The translations under genes and the position numbers were made by a program. A stretch of 64,000 nucleotides of DNA, from the NCBI GenBank assembly GCA_023105745.1, contig JALGQZ010000006.1, positions 29,651,686 through 29,715,685 on the forward strand. Reading direction: 5' to 3'. Under the pieces are notes generated by a model. The model was not told the DNA's origin and did not search any database. It worked only from the letters and a program-made list of their open reading frames with translations. This document shows, in pieces, positions 1-11,916 of the stretch. The stretch is from Austropuccinia psidii. Taxonomy: Eukaryota > Basidiomycota > Pucciniomycetes > Pucciniales > Sphaerophragmiaceae. Position 1 is the stretch's first letter. Every line of letters begins with the position of its first letter.

Positions 1-330
1 GGACTTGGAACTTTTCACTTATTTTGGCTTGGATAATATTTTTCTAGTGGTTACTCTCAGATGGTACCATTTGTTTGGTTGATTTCCCCATTCTTATGTA
101 CAATTATGTAATATGAGATTTTTTGTGGTGAGCAATTTTGAAATGGTGTCATTTCTTGGAGGTCTTACACCATATCTTAAGTTGATTGCAACATTTTCAT
201 GCATGATTATTTAATCTGGCTAAAACTTCTTTGCTGAGGAATTTTGGATGGTGTCATTTTTTGGAGGTATTGCACCATTTGTTTGGGTTGTGTAACCATC
301 TTTGGTGAGATGAGGTGATTTTGTACTGTT
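1..330. repeat. degenerate ~105-bp tandem repeat
   Basis: Three imperfect copies of a roughly 105-base unit can be aligned. The recurring core is 'accatttgtttggttga' near 66, 'acaccatatcttaagttga' near 168 and 'gcaccatttgtttgggttg' near 271. A 'ggtgtcatttyttggaggt' segment is shared by the second and third copies. The copies have drifted strongly. No coding potential is visible. Confidence 0.4.
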
Positions 331-1094
331 ATTGAACCATAGGTCTATGCACTGTTTGAACTGCAGGTTGAGAATGCCGTGTAGTTGGGTATTCTATTTG
401 TCCTGTATGATATTTAGTTCTCCTTGATGTAAGTTGAATCTTGTTTTTAATATATCCTTACTGGCTTATCAGGTGGCTGTGCTTGTATTTACACATATAT
501 GCTATTTAATTTAAGGTTTTGATAGATTTTCCTTTCATAAATTTATTGATTTTTCTTGATGTCTTGTGACTGTTGATTAATACAGCTTTAGTTTATTTCT
601 TATTAAAGTGGCCCTATTTTACTTCCTGAATTTCTGACTAATACAAAAGTTGATAATAACTAGGGTAGCTTGAGTGTTACACTACCTGATCCTTTTGCAA
701 CTTTAATATTTTTTTGATCTTGTACTTTGCTTTTTCTTGTTTTATTGTTACTCTTGTAAGGAAATAGTAAATTACTCCAGGATTCTCTTATTTGATTAAA
801 CTTATTAATTAGTTTCAATCCATTGTACTTCTAAATTCCCTTATTATACTTGATTAATTATGAATTCTGCTTTCTGGAGCCTTCAATTGATAGCCTTATA
901 AGTAGAAATACTTCTTGAAAATGGGCCAAAAAGGTATTGAATACAGAAATATGGGCCAGAAATTCAAATAGAAGTGGCCCTTTCAAGAATTGGTTGTAAT
1001 AGTAATGGTGCATTGGTTGGGATGATTGGGGAAATTTTTTGTGTCAGAAATAGTTCAGTTTCTACATATACAAAGGGGCAATTTCATCATTGAT
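331..1094. other. AT-rich DNA without a recognisable gene
   Basis: No convincing ORF. The only structure seen is a short imperfect inverted repeat: cttgaaaatgggcca (914-928) against tggccctttcaag (975-987), just upstream of the Harbinger relic. GGGCC-type ends occur in some PIF/Harbinger elements, but I could not identify a matching distal end. Confidence 0.35.
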
Positions 1095-1815
1095 AAAGCT
1101 GAAGAGCACATAAATTTCATGGCCAAATGAAAAAAAAGGATTGAAATTTCTCAAGTTATGAAAGCTGAAGACTTTCCTGGCTGTTTTGGTTTCATTGATT
1201 ATAGTCTCACTTTATTATCCCAAAGTCCACTTAAAGATGGAAAACTTTATTATGATCCTAAAACAAAATATGTTTGGATCTTCCATGGCTCATTAGTATG
1301 ATATGAAATATCATTTCTTTTGACAAAGGGCATGAGTGAAGCTGATAATGGATTTCTATTTGTTACTCCATGTCAGTCCAGTTAGTATGTGATTTCAATT
1401 GTTTTTTGATTAATTTAATTTTGTATTTTAAAGATCTGTATATGACTCAAGTGTATATCAAAATATTGGAATTAATGAAAGGCCTGAAAGATATTTTTCC
1501 AAAATGCAATATGTTTTGGGTGACTCAGCCTATGGAAGCTCGATGACAACTTTTCCAGAATACAAAGGAAGTGCAGCTAATAATTCTGATAGTAGTAAGT
1601 TAAACTTCGTCTTTGAAAAATCATTAGTAAGAGTTGGAAATGCAATTGGAATCCTTAAAGGTTTATAGTCATCCCTCAGAGAATATAAAAATATAAATAG
1701 AGTCAAATTCTTTATTAATTGGTTTTTTATATGTGTAATTCTTCATGAAATTTTGGAAACAATTGGATATGAATTAGAGAATATTTATGAAGAGAATGAT
1801 ACATTTAACCTTCAA
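1095..1815 (+). pseudogene. decayed PIF/Harbinger-type DDE nuclease (transposase)
   Basis: Conceptual translation gives the hallmark blocks of the HARBI1-like DDE_Tnp_4 nuclease in order. A FPGCFGFIDY block carries the first Asp at 1197-1199. A YDSSVYQN block follows, then VLGDSAYG with the second Asp at 1522-1524. Next come VRVGNAIGILKG and a C-terminal FINWFFICVILHEIL segment. The third catalytic acidic residue, expected in 'RVE', is Gly here. A TGA stop at about 1128-1130 and a TAG where the family usually has a conserved Trp after 'KG' also break it. A GT...AG stretch at 1381-1433 (53 bp) sits between the first two blocks and looks like an intron, although the frame is not kept exactly across it. 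This is a dead DNA transposon remnant. The family call is strong and the outer limits are approximate. Confidence 0.75.
1381..1433 (+). other. probable 53-bp intron in the Harbinger relic
   Basis: It begins GTTAGTATG and ends TTTTAAAG. It separates the protein block ending at FLFVTPCQS from the block YDSSVYQN, where similarity resumes. Size and borders fit a fungal intron. The phase mismatch across it is attributed to decay. Confidence 0.45.
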
Positions 1816-2409
1816 AATGTAGCTTATTTTATCAATAATGGGTGAGCTTTCAAGATGCAGCAGCAGATCAAGCCTTTAAAATTGGCATGGACTAATATGA
1901 GTAATTAAAACACTGAAGCGCTTTTAGAAACCTTTTTGAATATGATATTTATGTTTTGAATCATTTGAAAAAATCCAACTTTTATTTCTTTCAATTTAGT
2001 GGGGTGTTTAAAAGCCCGATTTGAAATAATAATTATCTATCAAATTTATATTCAACTTTGTTAAATTTTATCCTAAATTTCAATTCAAGTTTAAACTTTC
2101 AAATGAAGTTTTGTCATAATTATTGTTCTAATGTAATCACCAAGAGCACATATAAATAGCTCAAAAGTAAAAGAAATCCTATTTGTAATGGACTTTATAT
2201 CATGAAAATTCAATGTGGAAAGTATTTCTTCAGTAAGTGATTTGAAAATATTGAAGGTCCTTTGGAATATTTACATTGAAATTGAGAGACTGACAAATTT
2301 TCCACTAGAGACACCATGGGGATATAAAGTAAAGTTTTGTATCTATCCAGAAGGCCATACAGCCTAAAAAATTCCAGGGCTCTTACCAGCTTAATTGATA
2401 TTCAAAATA
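1816..2409. other. no recognisable gene
   Basis: AT-rich sequence downstream of the Harbinger relic. It may include the remains of that element's 3' end, but no terminal inverted repeat could be matched. Confidence 0.3.
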
Positions 2410-3480
2410 TTACCTCCAAAAGAGAACATTCATCAAATAAATTGTAATCTTTGAGATAAACTTGGCCAGTTTGTTTATTGATAGGAATGATGAGAAAATA
2501 TGTAAATTCTGAGGCATAATTACAATGTGAGGAAGATTATAAGATTTATCAAGAGGATAAGTAAGGTTATTATAAAAAAGATTCAAAATAAAAATATTAA
2601 GAGAAGTTAAGGTCTTTAAATACAAGTATTTTATACCTCAACCTTTTTTATTTATTTTTGTTGAATACTATGAGTCAAACATTTCTGAATTAAGTCTTGA
2701 GAATAGCAAAAGCCTTTTTAGTGAAAGAATTAACCTCTTGTTAATTATTAATATCTGAAGGAATTCTTTTGGAGCAGAAATATCTACTAATACTGCCTTG
2801 ACCATCCCAGGGGGAGTGCCATCCAATTTCATGCATGGAATCATGAATCTTGTTTCTAAAATATTTCAGTTTACCAAAAAGGTATTTCTGCTTCAAGAGG
2901 AATTTTGAAGGAACTAAATTTCATATACTTTCTCTGAGCTCATTTGACTAAAAGGTTGGAATTCTAAAGCTGCAAAAACATTCTCAGAAGGAATATTAGA
3001 TAATTTATCATGTAGAAATGTGGATCCATGATCAAGGGTATGGGAGGTGGTTTTGATACAAAATGAAGATTAAATTGCTTTGGTAATTCAAATGGGAAAA
3101 ATTACCTTCTTGCTTGCTAATTTTTAGGAATTGGAACAAATTAATTATTATAAGAAGATTAGCTTCTTATATTGTATGTTGGTTAGACATTGGTGAGATT
3201 TAACTGGTTGAGTTTATGATATTGTTTGAAGGTCCACAGGATGATTTGGTTGATTTATGATGGGAGCTATTAAGGAATTTAGAACTCAATTCAGGATAGA
3301 TATTCTAATGAAAGAGGTGAGAAGGGATAATAATAAAGAGTAACAATTGGAAATTGTTTTTTTATTTTTTGAATGTTGAAATAATGATAATTTTGAAACA
3401 ATTTGTAACAATTTCAATCTTAATGACAAATTATAGCCCAAAATATAAGGTTTCATCAATTCTATCACAAGAAGCACCAA
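2410..3480 (-). pseudogene. decayed coding-like stretch, family not recognised
   Basis: On the minus strand, several protein-like blocks lie in order across different frames. A 64-codon ORF (3480-3286) contains VIELMKPYILGYNLSL. A middle stretch reads like LDHGSTFLHDKLSNIPSENV, then FMIPCMKLDGTPPGMVK and VLVDISAPKEF (about 3050-2760). A 71-codon ORF (2625-2410) contains NNLTYPLDKSYNLPHIVI and SINKLAKFISKITIY. The composition is protein-like rather than random AT-rich translation, and stops and frameshifts separate the blocks. It may be a decayed transposon or a dead host gene. I do not recognise the family. Confidence 0.3.
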
Positions 3481-3490
3481 TAATATTGAA

Positions 3491-4150
3491 ATGAAACAAA
3501 CAATAAAAGGATTTCAGAAGCAAAATTTAAGGGGGTTTTCAACCCAGAAGAAAAAATAAAAGAAAGAGAGATAGAGTCAAGTAAAATTAATAGAATATCT
3601 AGTCCTAAATCTTGGTTGCAGCCAATATTGAGGTCAACAGGTAGACTTGCAACTGGGAACAGGAGTAAATTTGGGTTTGAAGAAAAGAGTTATTTTTTCA
3701 AAATTGAGATGCTATAATCAAGATAGTGGAATTGGTTGAGAGTAATTATTTCTTTTTGAAAATTTTTTTGAATGAAAATGACCTTATATATTGATAGGTT
3801 TTCAATCAAAAGAAATGGTTTGAATAATAATGGAACCTAGAGATGATCATTGAAATAAAAACAATAGAAGGGTTTCAGAAGAAAAATTGAAGGAGGATTT
3901 AAACCCAGAAGTGAAAACAAAAGAAATAGATATAGAGTCAAATGACTTTGATAAAAAATGTAACTATTGAGCATGATCAAAAACAATATCAAAGTCAAAA
4001 GGTAGACTTAAAAATGAGAACAGGAGTCAATTTGGGTTTGGAAAAGAAGTGATTATTTCCAAATTCAAATGATTAAAATCAAGATTGTGGAATTAGCTCA
4101 GATGAATGATTTATTTTGACAAATAATATTTAAATAATTCATATTTCTGA
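3491..4150. repeat. two-copy direct repeat, period ~360 bp
   Basis: Copy 1 (from 3491) and copy 2 (from 3851) share collinear blocks. These include 'aataraaggrtttcagaag' followed by 'aacccagaagtraaaa', a 'gatatagagtca' core, 'ggtagactt...gaacaggagt' and 'aatttgggtttg'. Each copy closes with 'tgataggttt(g)aaatyaa'. Divergence is perhaps 20-25% with small indels, so this is an old tandem duplication. No coding content was recognised. Confidence 0.6.
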
Positions 4151-4980
4151 ACTAAAATAATCTGATAGGTTGAAATTCAGTTGAAAATTGAAATAATTAC
4201 AGCTCTTGATATTGAATTTCATCATTTAGTTCTATTTAACCAGAACTTCGTTTCGGTATTCTAATTTAATAGTAATATAGATTTAACTAAGACAAATTTC
4301 TGAACATACCATGAGAAATAATTCAACAATTCATAAATGGTTCAGTATAAATAAGAAAAATCACAAACTAAGAATTATTAATCAGCCTCATGATTCTTTC
4401 AGCTCTGATTCAGACCATGCTGCATTAGCTATTGTCACTTTCAAGTAAAAATTTATTTATTTTTATTTTAATTCCAGCTCCTGATCCCACTTATCCCTCT
4501 CAAATTTTCTCTGAATTTGAAATTTGAATTATTTAAATTATCTCTTTTCAATAACTTTTTTTTCTGAAAAATTTCTTTTCCATTTTTTATCTCTCAAATG
4601 ATATCTAAAATCATTTTTCCTGTTCACCTTGATTAATTTTTCACAATTCTGATTCTTTTTCCTCCTTCCATTATAATTTCTCCCAGTACAAGCATGCTTT
4701 GGGATTTGTATCATATACTCAGTTTTTTCAAAATCCTATTCTTTATATATATTTCTTGCATCATTTCAAGAAAAAATGACCTTGTTGATGGGAATCAATT
4801 AAATGAGTATATATTTGTGATACTTAATCATGTGATTATTTGCATGACCCACTAAAACCATTGACATTCTTGGAAGATATGCCTGAAGTTCTGGTCCTTG
4901 GAAGGGTTTCATTCTTAATTATTCTCTAAATGTAATTATTGTTCTCAGTATCTTTCATGGAGTTACTGTTTCTTAGAAAA
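4151..4980. other. AT-rich DNA, nothing recognised
   Basis: No ORF above background and no repeat that I could match elsewhere in the window. Confidence 0.3.
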
Positions 4981-5441
4981 CAACTTATAGAGTAAACAAT
5001 ATATAACGCGCTCATTACTTATTAGAAAACCCTCTTGGACGAGGTGCCCCAATTACCCCAACCAACATCATGTTGGGCATAGTAATTGGTACAGTTGTCA
5101 ATATAAAAGAGTCGATGGGCTGTCCCTTATTCACCCATCGACTCACATTCTTCTCTCATATCACACCAACAGGTGTGCTATTAACTTGTCGCTGTCTCTC
5201 AAATAATATAATAAGGTATTAATACCTTATTAAACAGGTTAGTTAGAACTGTTAACCATAATGCAATTCACTTATCCACCCACATTCTTTCTCTCATATC
5301 ACACCAACAGGTGTGCTATTAACTTGTCGCTGTCTCTCCAATAATATCATAAGGTATTAATACCTTATTAAACAGGTGTGATATTAACTTGTCGCTGTCT
5401 CTCCAATGATCTCATAAGGTATTAATACCTTATTAAACAGT
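4981..5441 (+). repeat. hairpin-rich repeat block, possible solo LTR
   Basis: This block is compact and less AT-biased than its surroundings. A nested inverted repeat pairs CCAATTAC (5049-5056) with GTAATTGG (5082-5089), enclosing CCAACAT/ATGTTGG (5062-5076). A TATA-like 'atataaaaga' at 5101 runs into a perfect 10-bp stem, AGTCGATGGG (5110-5119) with CCCATCGACT (5134-5143). Three tandem copies follow of a unit containing 'attaacttgtcgctgtctct' and then the palindrome AAGGTATTAATACCTT (5211-5230, 5349-5368 and 5414-5433 including flanking AT pairs). TATA box, start-site hairpin and repeats resemble a copia-type LTR, but no second LTR or coding region is present. Confidence 0.5.
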
Positions 5442-8400
5442 TAGTTTCATACTATTTACATCCCCCTCATTATGTTGAATACCCTTTCATAGTGATTTTT
5501 TAGTTAAATTTTCAATCTGTCATAGTGATGATTCAGTATTCCAACAATTTATAAATATGAATAGTGCTTAAAGCTTCGGAAAACAGACTATTTTCCTCCA
5601 TTATCTCTAATTCTGGATCAATCTTACCATTAGAGAAATGGTGCTCTGGTTCCTCGATCCTTTTCTTTTCAATAGAATCAATCTAATTCAAGAGTTATTA
5701 ATTGATATTAAGACACTATAAAATGAATATTGATTTGACTTATCTCTTTAATATCGGTTGATTATTTTTGTGTAACTTCATAATTTCAGCCTTTCGCTTG
5801 TGCATCTAATTAGGAAAAAGTAGTCACATTTTCCTATTACCCAAACAAAAAAATTCTTTCTTTGAAGAAAAGAAAAATATAATGAAGCTTTTGAGATATT
5901 GTTTCAATACCTTTATTGTGATTATGAAGATTAATTCTAAATCCAGTATTTGTTGAAAAAAAGCTTTAAAACATATATTTTTTCTCTTGTATGTTCTCCA
6001 TGGCTCACATGGGTTCATTGAACTAAGATTTAATCAGTTGAAAGACTTTTTATTAACATTAGTTGCTAACTGAAAAATATTTTTTTTGAGGGGGTGGCTG
6101 ACATAGAGGTTTTTCTTGAGGTTTCACAAAAAGAAACAAATTTAGACTTTACTGAAAGCCAATCAATCATACACAAGTGATTGGAAGTTTTCAAAATAAC
6201 TGATGATTTTGAATCAGGTGTTATTGTCTTTGTTTATGAGTGTTATTGAATAGATGATAATTTTTATGACATAGTGATATCTAAAATTGTCAATTGAGCT
6301 CTAATAAGTGGCCAATTACATAAATGAAAATAAAGAAATAAACTGATCAAAGAATTGAGTTTCACCTGTTTGATTTTGGAAGCAGGAATTGGGGGTAAAA
6401 TCTCAGGGGAACTCAGGTTAAGAAATTTATTATTTTGAGAATAAAGATAAAGGTCTTCAATTCAAAATTTCTTTCAAAAATTTGAGTAAATGAAATCCAG
6501 GATTTTGAATATTTAAACTTACCAAATTCAAAATAATGTCTTCTTTAAGTTCCTTTTTTCCTATTAATTCCATTGGAAGTGCAGTAATTAGGCCTTAAAT
6601 GGGTCCAAGTGACAGATGATAAGTTAAAAATAAAAACTCAAGTATTCACTATTGATCTCTTTGACAGGAAAATATTAAATATTCTTTTGTTAATCTATAA
6701 ATGAGATAATTCCCAAATATTTTTGACTAAATATTTTTCCTTCATTGTGGAGTTTATGAATAATCACTGGTATTTCTGGCTCCATTTGACTTCATAGATT
6801 GTCTTGAGCTTTTGTAATAATAAGCTTCAAAGAAATTTCCGAGCTTTTTTAAATCTTTTTCATATTTGAAATATCTTTATTAAAGAGATTTCAATTTTCC
6901 TTTGGTGCTTTTAGGTTTATTCTAAGGGATTTTGAGCTTAGTATTTACTCATATTTGACTTCTACATCAATTGATTTTTGTGGCTTTTCTGCTTTCAGAT
7001 GTGCAAGGTCTTAGCTTAATATATGTAAAAATAGTTTAAATTTGTATTTGAATTTCAGTTTCCACAGAATAAACCTCTTTTTGAGAAATATTATCAATAT
7101 TTCTCCAGAGCTTTTTAAAGATGCCCAACATTCCCTCATGGGGATTGCAAAGATTCCTAAATAATATATATGCTAATTCTGAGTAAAGGGATAGGGTATT
7201 CAGGATCAATAAATATTGTCAAAGTTGATAAAGACAAAAAATTGCGCTATTCAAGGTAATTTTATTCTATTAAACAGCTAGTAAAAAATAGTAAAGTATA
7301 GTTTTGATTATCAAAATATAATAGTAAAATTTAGTATAGCCACAATTTAAATAGTGAAAATTAATTTCAAAATTATCCTATGAATAATGATTGTATAAAT
7401 TTATCATTATTCTTTTCCCATCCACACTAGGAATAAGAATTTAAGAAGTGGCCCTAATTAGCTGAACAGAACCTGATAGTAATTAATTTATTAGAAATTA
7501 TTCAATTTCCAGATGTAAAGTATGAGATGTATAGCTATAAGAAGTAATTTTGATACCAAAATCAATCACAAGTTGATTAATAAATGGAGTTTGAATCTAA
7601 AAATAATAATACTAAGGAAATGATATATACCAAAAAAATTGAAGAATATCAATGTACAAGTAGGTACAAAATAATAAGCTATGGTTTAAGACATATAATA
7701 TACTAAAAAAACCAAAATTATTCACAAAATTAGTGAAAAGCATATATTTTTATCTCTTGGAACCTCTGAAGTACTCAAGATCAAGAGGTTTAGGAAAGAT
7801 TGATAGAAATAGTGTGGATTTTACAATGTGGTATTTGACAAGAGTCAAAAGTGATAATTCTTAATAACAAAGATCATATTCTATAATAATATTATATTCT
7901 CTTGCTTCTTTAAATATGATAAAAATCAAAATACTGGAGAATAACCTTTGTAGATTTAGGAGTGAATTTACTTAATTAGCTGTGTTGAAAGATTGATTTT
8001 GATGAATAAAAGTATAAAAACTGGAGAATTTATCATTAATGATAATTGAAACCAATGATTAACCAATTTTGAAAATATTTCAGCTTATCATCTTTCGCAT
8101 GATAATAACATTGAATTTTTCAATTTAAAATCACCTGATTACCAACTGATATAATTTAAATACAAAAATATCTATTTCAAAGACTTAATTAAGTATCCGA
8201 AATAAAAATCATTTCAATTTGACTCGATCATATAAATCAAAGAGTTGTGAGGTTTATCAATAGAAATCTTAAGAGTCGGATTTTCTTTGAATTTCCGAAG
8301 CTTAAGAATTTCAATATCAAAACCTCAAAAATACCAGTGAATAAAAGCTTTAATTTTTCCTAAAAAATTCATTAGTTTTTTCTTTCATTTGAAGTAAATT

Positions 8401-8865
8401 TAGCTTTGATTTTAAATAAAATCTCCATAAGAATGAACAAGGACTTTTATTTTGAGCAAAGATTTGAGGTATACATCAGTTTTTTATATCTGACATTAAT
8501 CAGAATATGAGCTTTTGTTTGTGGATTGCTTCCTTATATAGCACACCAAAAATTAATAAATATCATTTTGGGATTTAATACTCAAAATAATCAATATTGA
8601 TAAGGGTAAGATTAGTCTCATTTGAGAAAAAGCTTCTTATCAAACAATTAAAATTAATCTCATAATATAATAGAAATATTTCAAGTTATTTATTAAATGA
8701 TATATATCAATTGATTGAATTAAATACGGTATCCTAACATAATATTCTAGTTCTTCTTATGAATTAGAGGTCCTAAGAAGTTTACTTTTTGGATTTATTA
8801 ATAAGTGGTACTTTACTCTCTTTTGTTTTGAAATTTAAAGAATAAATTTTTTCTGAATCTATTGT
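5442..8865. other. AT-rich DNA, nothing recognised
   Basis: Only short ORFs (such as a 64-codon one at 5824-6018 on the minus strand) with no recognisable motifs. No long repeat shared with other parts of the window was found. Confidence 0.3.
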
Positions 8866-10205
8866 AATATTTATCTATAAAAATGTTTATAATACTGCTA
8901 TTTATCAAGAGTGCTACATTTTTTCTTATGAAATGAAGGAATAGGTTTATTATAGCCAAAAATTAATAAATAGTTCTTTATGTATTCCTTCGAGCTTCTA
9001 CAAACTACTACTGACTCTAGAAGTAGGCAGTAATTGTCTACTAGAATTAATTACAAGAAGGTATAATAATAAAGCATCTGATTGAAATAATATGAAATTA
9101 TTGTAATTAGTAATTACCATTTGGAAGAATGATTATTATCAATTCTTGAAAAAAACTAAAAGCTAGAGAAAAAGATTTAAGAGATTACATAAATAACTCA
9201 CAAATACTTCAATAAAACCTTAAAAAAATTGGTAGAGTGATTTGACAGATTATTTGTGGGTATAAGGAATCAAAAGCTGTGTAAAGAAATGATATAAAAA
9301 TTATAGCTATGATGAAACTTTAAATAGTAATATTATATTATTGAATGTCTTTCTTGATTATTAAAAATATTTCAATTGCTAATAATTCCTTCATAACTAA
9401 TACCTACTTGGTGATATAAATGGTTTAATGATTTAACTGAATATTAGGATTCTTTAAAGTCTACAACAGCTCAAAAAGGAAGAACATGGATAAAACTGAG
9501 AACCAAGTGAGTGAAAACCCATTATTTGTATTATTTTCTTAAATCACTAGCTGTAATTTAAGAACATCATAGTTACTGAATTAAGTCATTTTATGTGGCT
9601 ACCAAACCATTTATGGCTAATAAATGAAGGATCTAATACCAAAAAACGTTTTTCAATTGAGTATATAAATCTTGTTTCCAAGTTTCTTTTCCTATTGGGA
9701 AGTAAATCACAGGTTATATTTTCTGTGAATTTTTGAGGAGTCAGTACTTCATGTGAAATAATCAAAAATCAACTATAAGTAAAGCTTGTAGTTTTAATTA
9801 AAAAGGAATATATTTTTATTGCTTTAGTAAGGACTATAGCTTTCTCTATTTTTCTGGGAATTTTCAGAATTATTTTTTAAGAATTGTATTTCCAATTAAT
9901 TTTTAAAGTTTTACCTCATTTTCTATGTAGCATAAGAAAATAGTATGGTGACAGGGGGTTTCCAGGAGGTAGTTTTATGAAGTATAGTCTCAAAAGGGTT
10001 TTGATTCATTTTTTTGGGTCTATCCATTGAAAATAGGTACTAATGGAAATGGATACAGGATTCAGAGATGCTCATCACCTCCTTCTAAAGTCATAATAGC
10101 AGCTTATTTCCTCTTTTCTCACAATTTAATGGGATTTTAACTTGGTAAGAACATTCCCAAAAGGTTTGAATAGGAAAATTGCCCTAAGATTAGCCATTTA
10201 TCCAA
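8866..10205 (-). repeat. truncated LTR relic of gypsy family C
   Basis: It aligns, with many substitutions, to the family C LTRs at 36390-38096 and 44462-46371. Shared landmarks in order are 'tatcaagagt' (8901), 'ttcttatgaaat' (8924), 'aagtaggcagtaattgtctactagaat' (9021), 'ttaagtcattttatgtggctac' (9580), 'aatcacaggttatattttctgtgaatttttga' (9705) and 'tttttgggtctatcca' (10011). Similarity fades near 10205, so the distal third of the LTR is missing. No internal region is attached. It is either a solo LTR or the stump of an old element. Confidence 0.6.
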
Positions 10206-10484
10206 GGTTTGGAGCATTTAATATTTTTATATGGAGCTCTTGATAATGTTACTATTAATAAAGAGTACTGTGACTGTTCTGGTGAGCCTTTGAAATATGA
10301 CCACATATCCACAAAGCTCACAAGATAACTTCAAAAAACTTATTTAAACAATAAGAGCTGAAACTATAACCTTGAAATAAGCATAAATGCCATAAGAAAG
10401 CATAAATTCTTGATTATCTGAAAAACCAATGAAGAAACATGTGAAATGAATTAAACCATTTGATTCCCCATCAAAAACTACATA
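10206..10484. other. LTR-end fragment and short unassigned DNA
   Basis: The stretch 'gagctcttgataatgttactattaataaagagtactgtgactgttc' at about 10234-10280 matches the terminal segment shared by the family A and C LTRs, as at 44475-44523. A second LTR end therefore abuts the truncated LTR. The remainder up to 10484 is unassigned. Confidence 0.45.
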
Positions 10485-11904
10485 TGTCAGGGTGACTCTA
10501 TGATATTGCTGTACAATGATAATAAAAAGCTATAAATGTGAGTGTGACACGAAAATGATGATTATAGTTAAGTGAGAAGATGGTTAAAAGCACTATACTA
10601 AAGAATTTTAGTGATGGTGAGTGATATTGATAGCCCTGGGTGCAGTGTTTATCTGTTGGTTTATGATAATAAACCCTACAATAATTAAAATTAAAATTAT
10701 ACCTGTTTGATTCTAAGGGTACCACTTCTTTTAAGAAGCTATAACACATAGGAATATTAAGAAAAAGATGATTTATTGGCCTTCTGGTGAGCAAAGGCCT
10801 CCTTTTATCTTTTTCTGGGGTAGTTGGAATGGTCCTCTAGACCACTTCAAATGGAGGAAGTAAATATTTCTCACTTCAGAGTACTGGCTTGTGGCTTTCA
10901 AAATGCCTGTATAATATTTATTGGGCTCAGATGGGGTTTTAAAACCACATCTGGGCAGTTTTCCCCAATATAGGGTGAAAGGTTTCATCTGGGGACCACA
11001 TAGCCCTCTTCTGACATGTATGATGCGTAGAATGCTGTACAGAACCTGTATGAGACCCCAGTATTAAACTAACTGTGACGACTTCAAGTATAAACAAGCT
11101 TCTTTGTCTATTTTACACCTCATAATCATAGTTATGGGATAGTATCCCACAGTAAAGTTGTATTGACCAACCTGTGGGATTTTGACCTTAAAACTGCTAT
11201 ACATTTGTCAGCTTTGAGATATTGAGCTCAAAGTTGGTTCCTTGTGTAGCCCTGGATGGGATCTACACAATAGTACGTCATTTGATATGGGTAAAATTAA
11301 ATATGGCAAAGTTTTTCTATGTTCAATTTTTGTTATCCATATGTATGATTTTCTCAAAATCTGTATGGAGTTTGTTTGCCCCATAACATTTTTTCTATAT
11401 GAGATATGGGTAAATGGATGACACCTTCAGATAGACCTTATTGTACTCTTTCCAAAAAACTCCACTTTGAGTATCTCACACTAAAACCGTAGAAGTTAGA
11501 TGGGAGGTCAGTATTTTATTCACCCTTATTTAGCTCTGCTTTGGCCATAACTTCTATAGTTTTGGTACTAGCTCAATTTGCCTAGTACCATTCGATAGCC
11601 CTGATTGAGAGATTCAATTTGAATACCCATTTGATGGGGTTAAGCCTTGCTCTATGCATTTGAGATGAGAGGTGAAAGTTAAGGTTTATGCTCAGCAACA
11701 GCTTTGAGCAGGAATAACTTTGTTGTTACTTTTCCCATGATAATAAGACTTGTATGTTTGGAAACGCGTGAGTTTTCTATTCCTTTTGATACCTTTTGAG
11801 CTGGTTTGGCTCAACTCCATGTTTTGGTGGTATCTTAGCTTTACCATTGGTTTATGGTATTTGGCTGTCATGCTTGTGCTCTGGGTTTGAGTCACGGGCT
11901 GACA
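10485..11904 (-). repeat. family B 3' LTR (1420 bp)
   Basis: Matched over its length to 29566-30960. In sense orientation it starts TGTCAGCCYGTGACTCA at 11904 and ends ...CCCTGACA at 10485, with TG...CA borders and a 6-bp terminal inverted repeat TGTCAG/CTGACA. Conserved internal landmarks include 'ggtcctctagaccacttca' (10834), 'aaccacatctgggcagtt' (10942) and 'cctcataatcatagttatgg' (11128). Confidence 0.85.
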
Positions 11905-11916
11905 TACCAGCCCCCT
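11905..11916 (-). other. family B polypurine tract
   Basis: Immediately upstream of the 3' LTR in sense orientation the sequence is AGGGGGCTGGTA. A purine-rich tract in this position primes plus-strand DNA synthesis in Ty3/gypsy elements. Confidence 0.55.
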
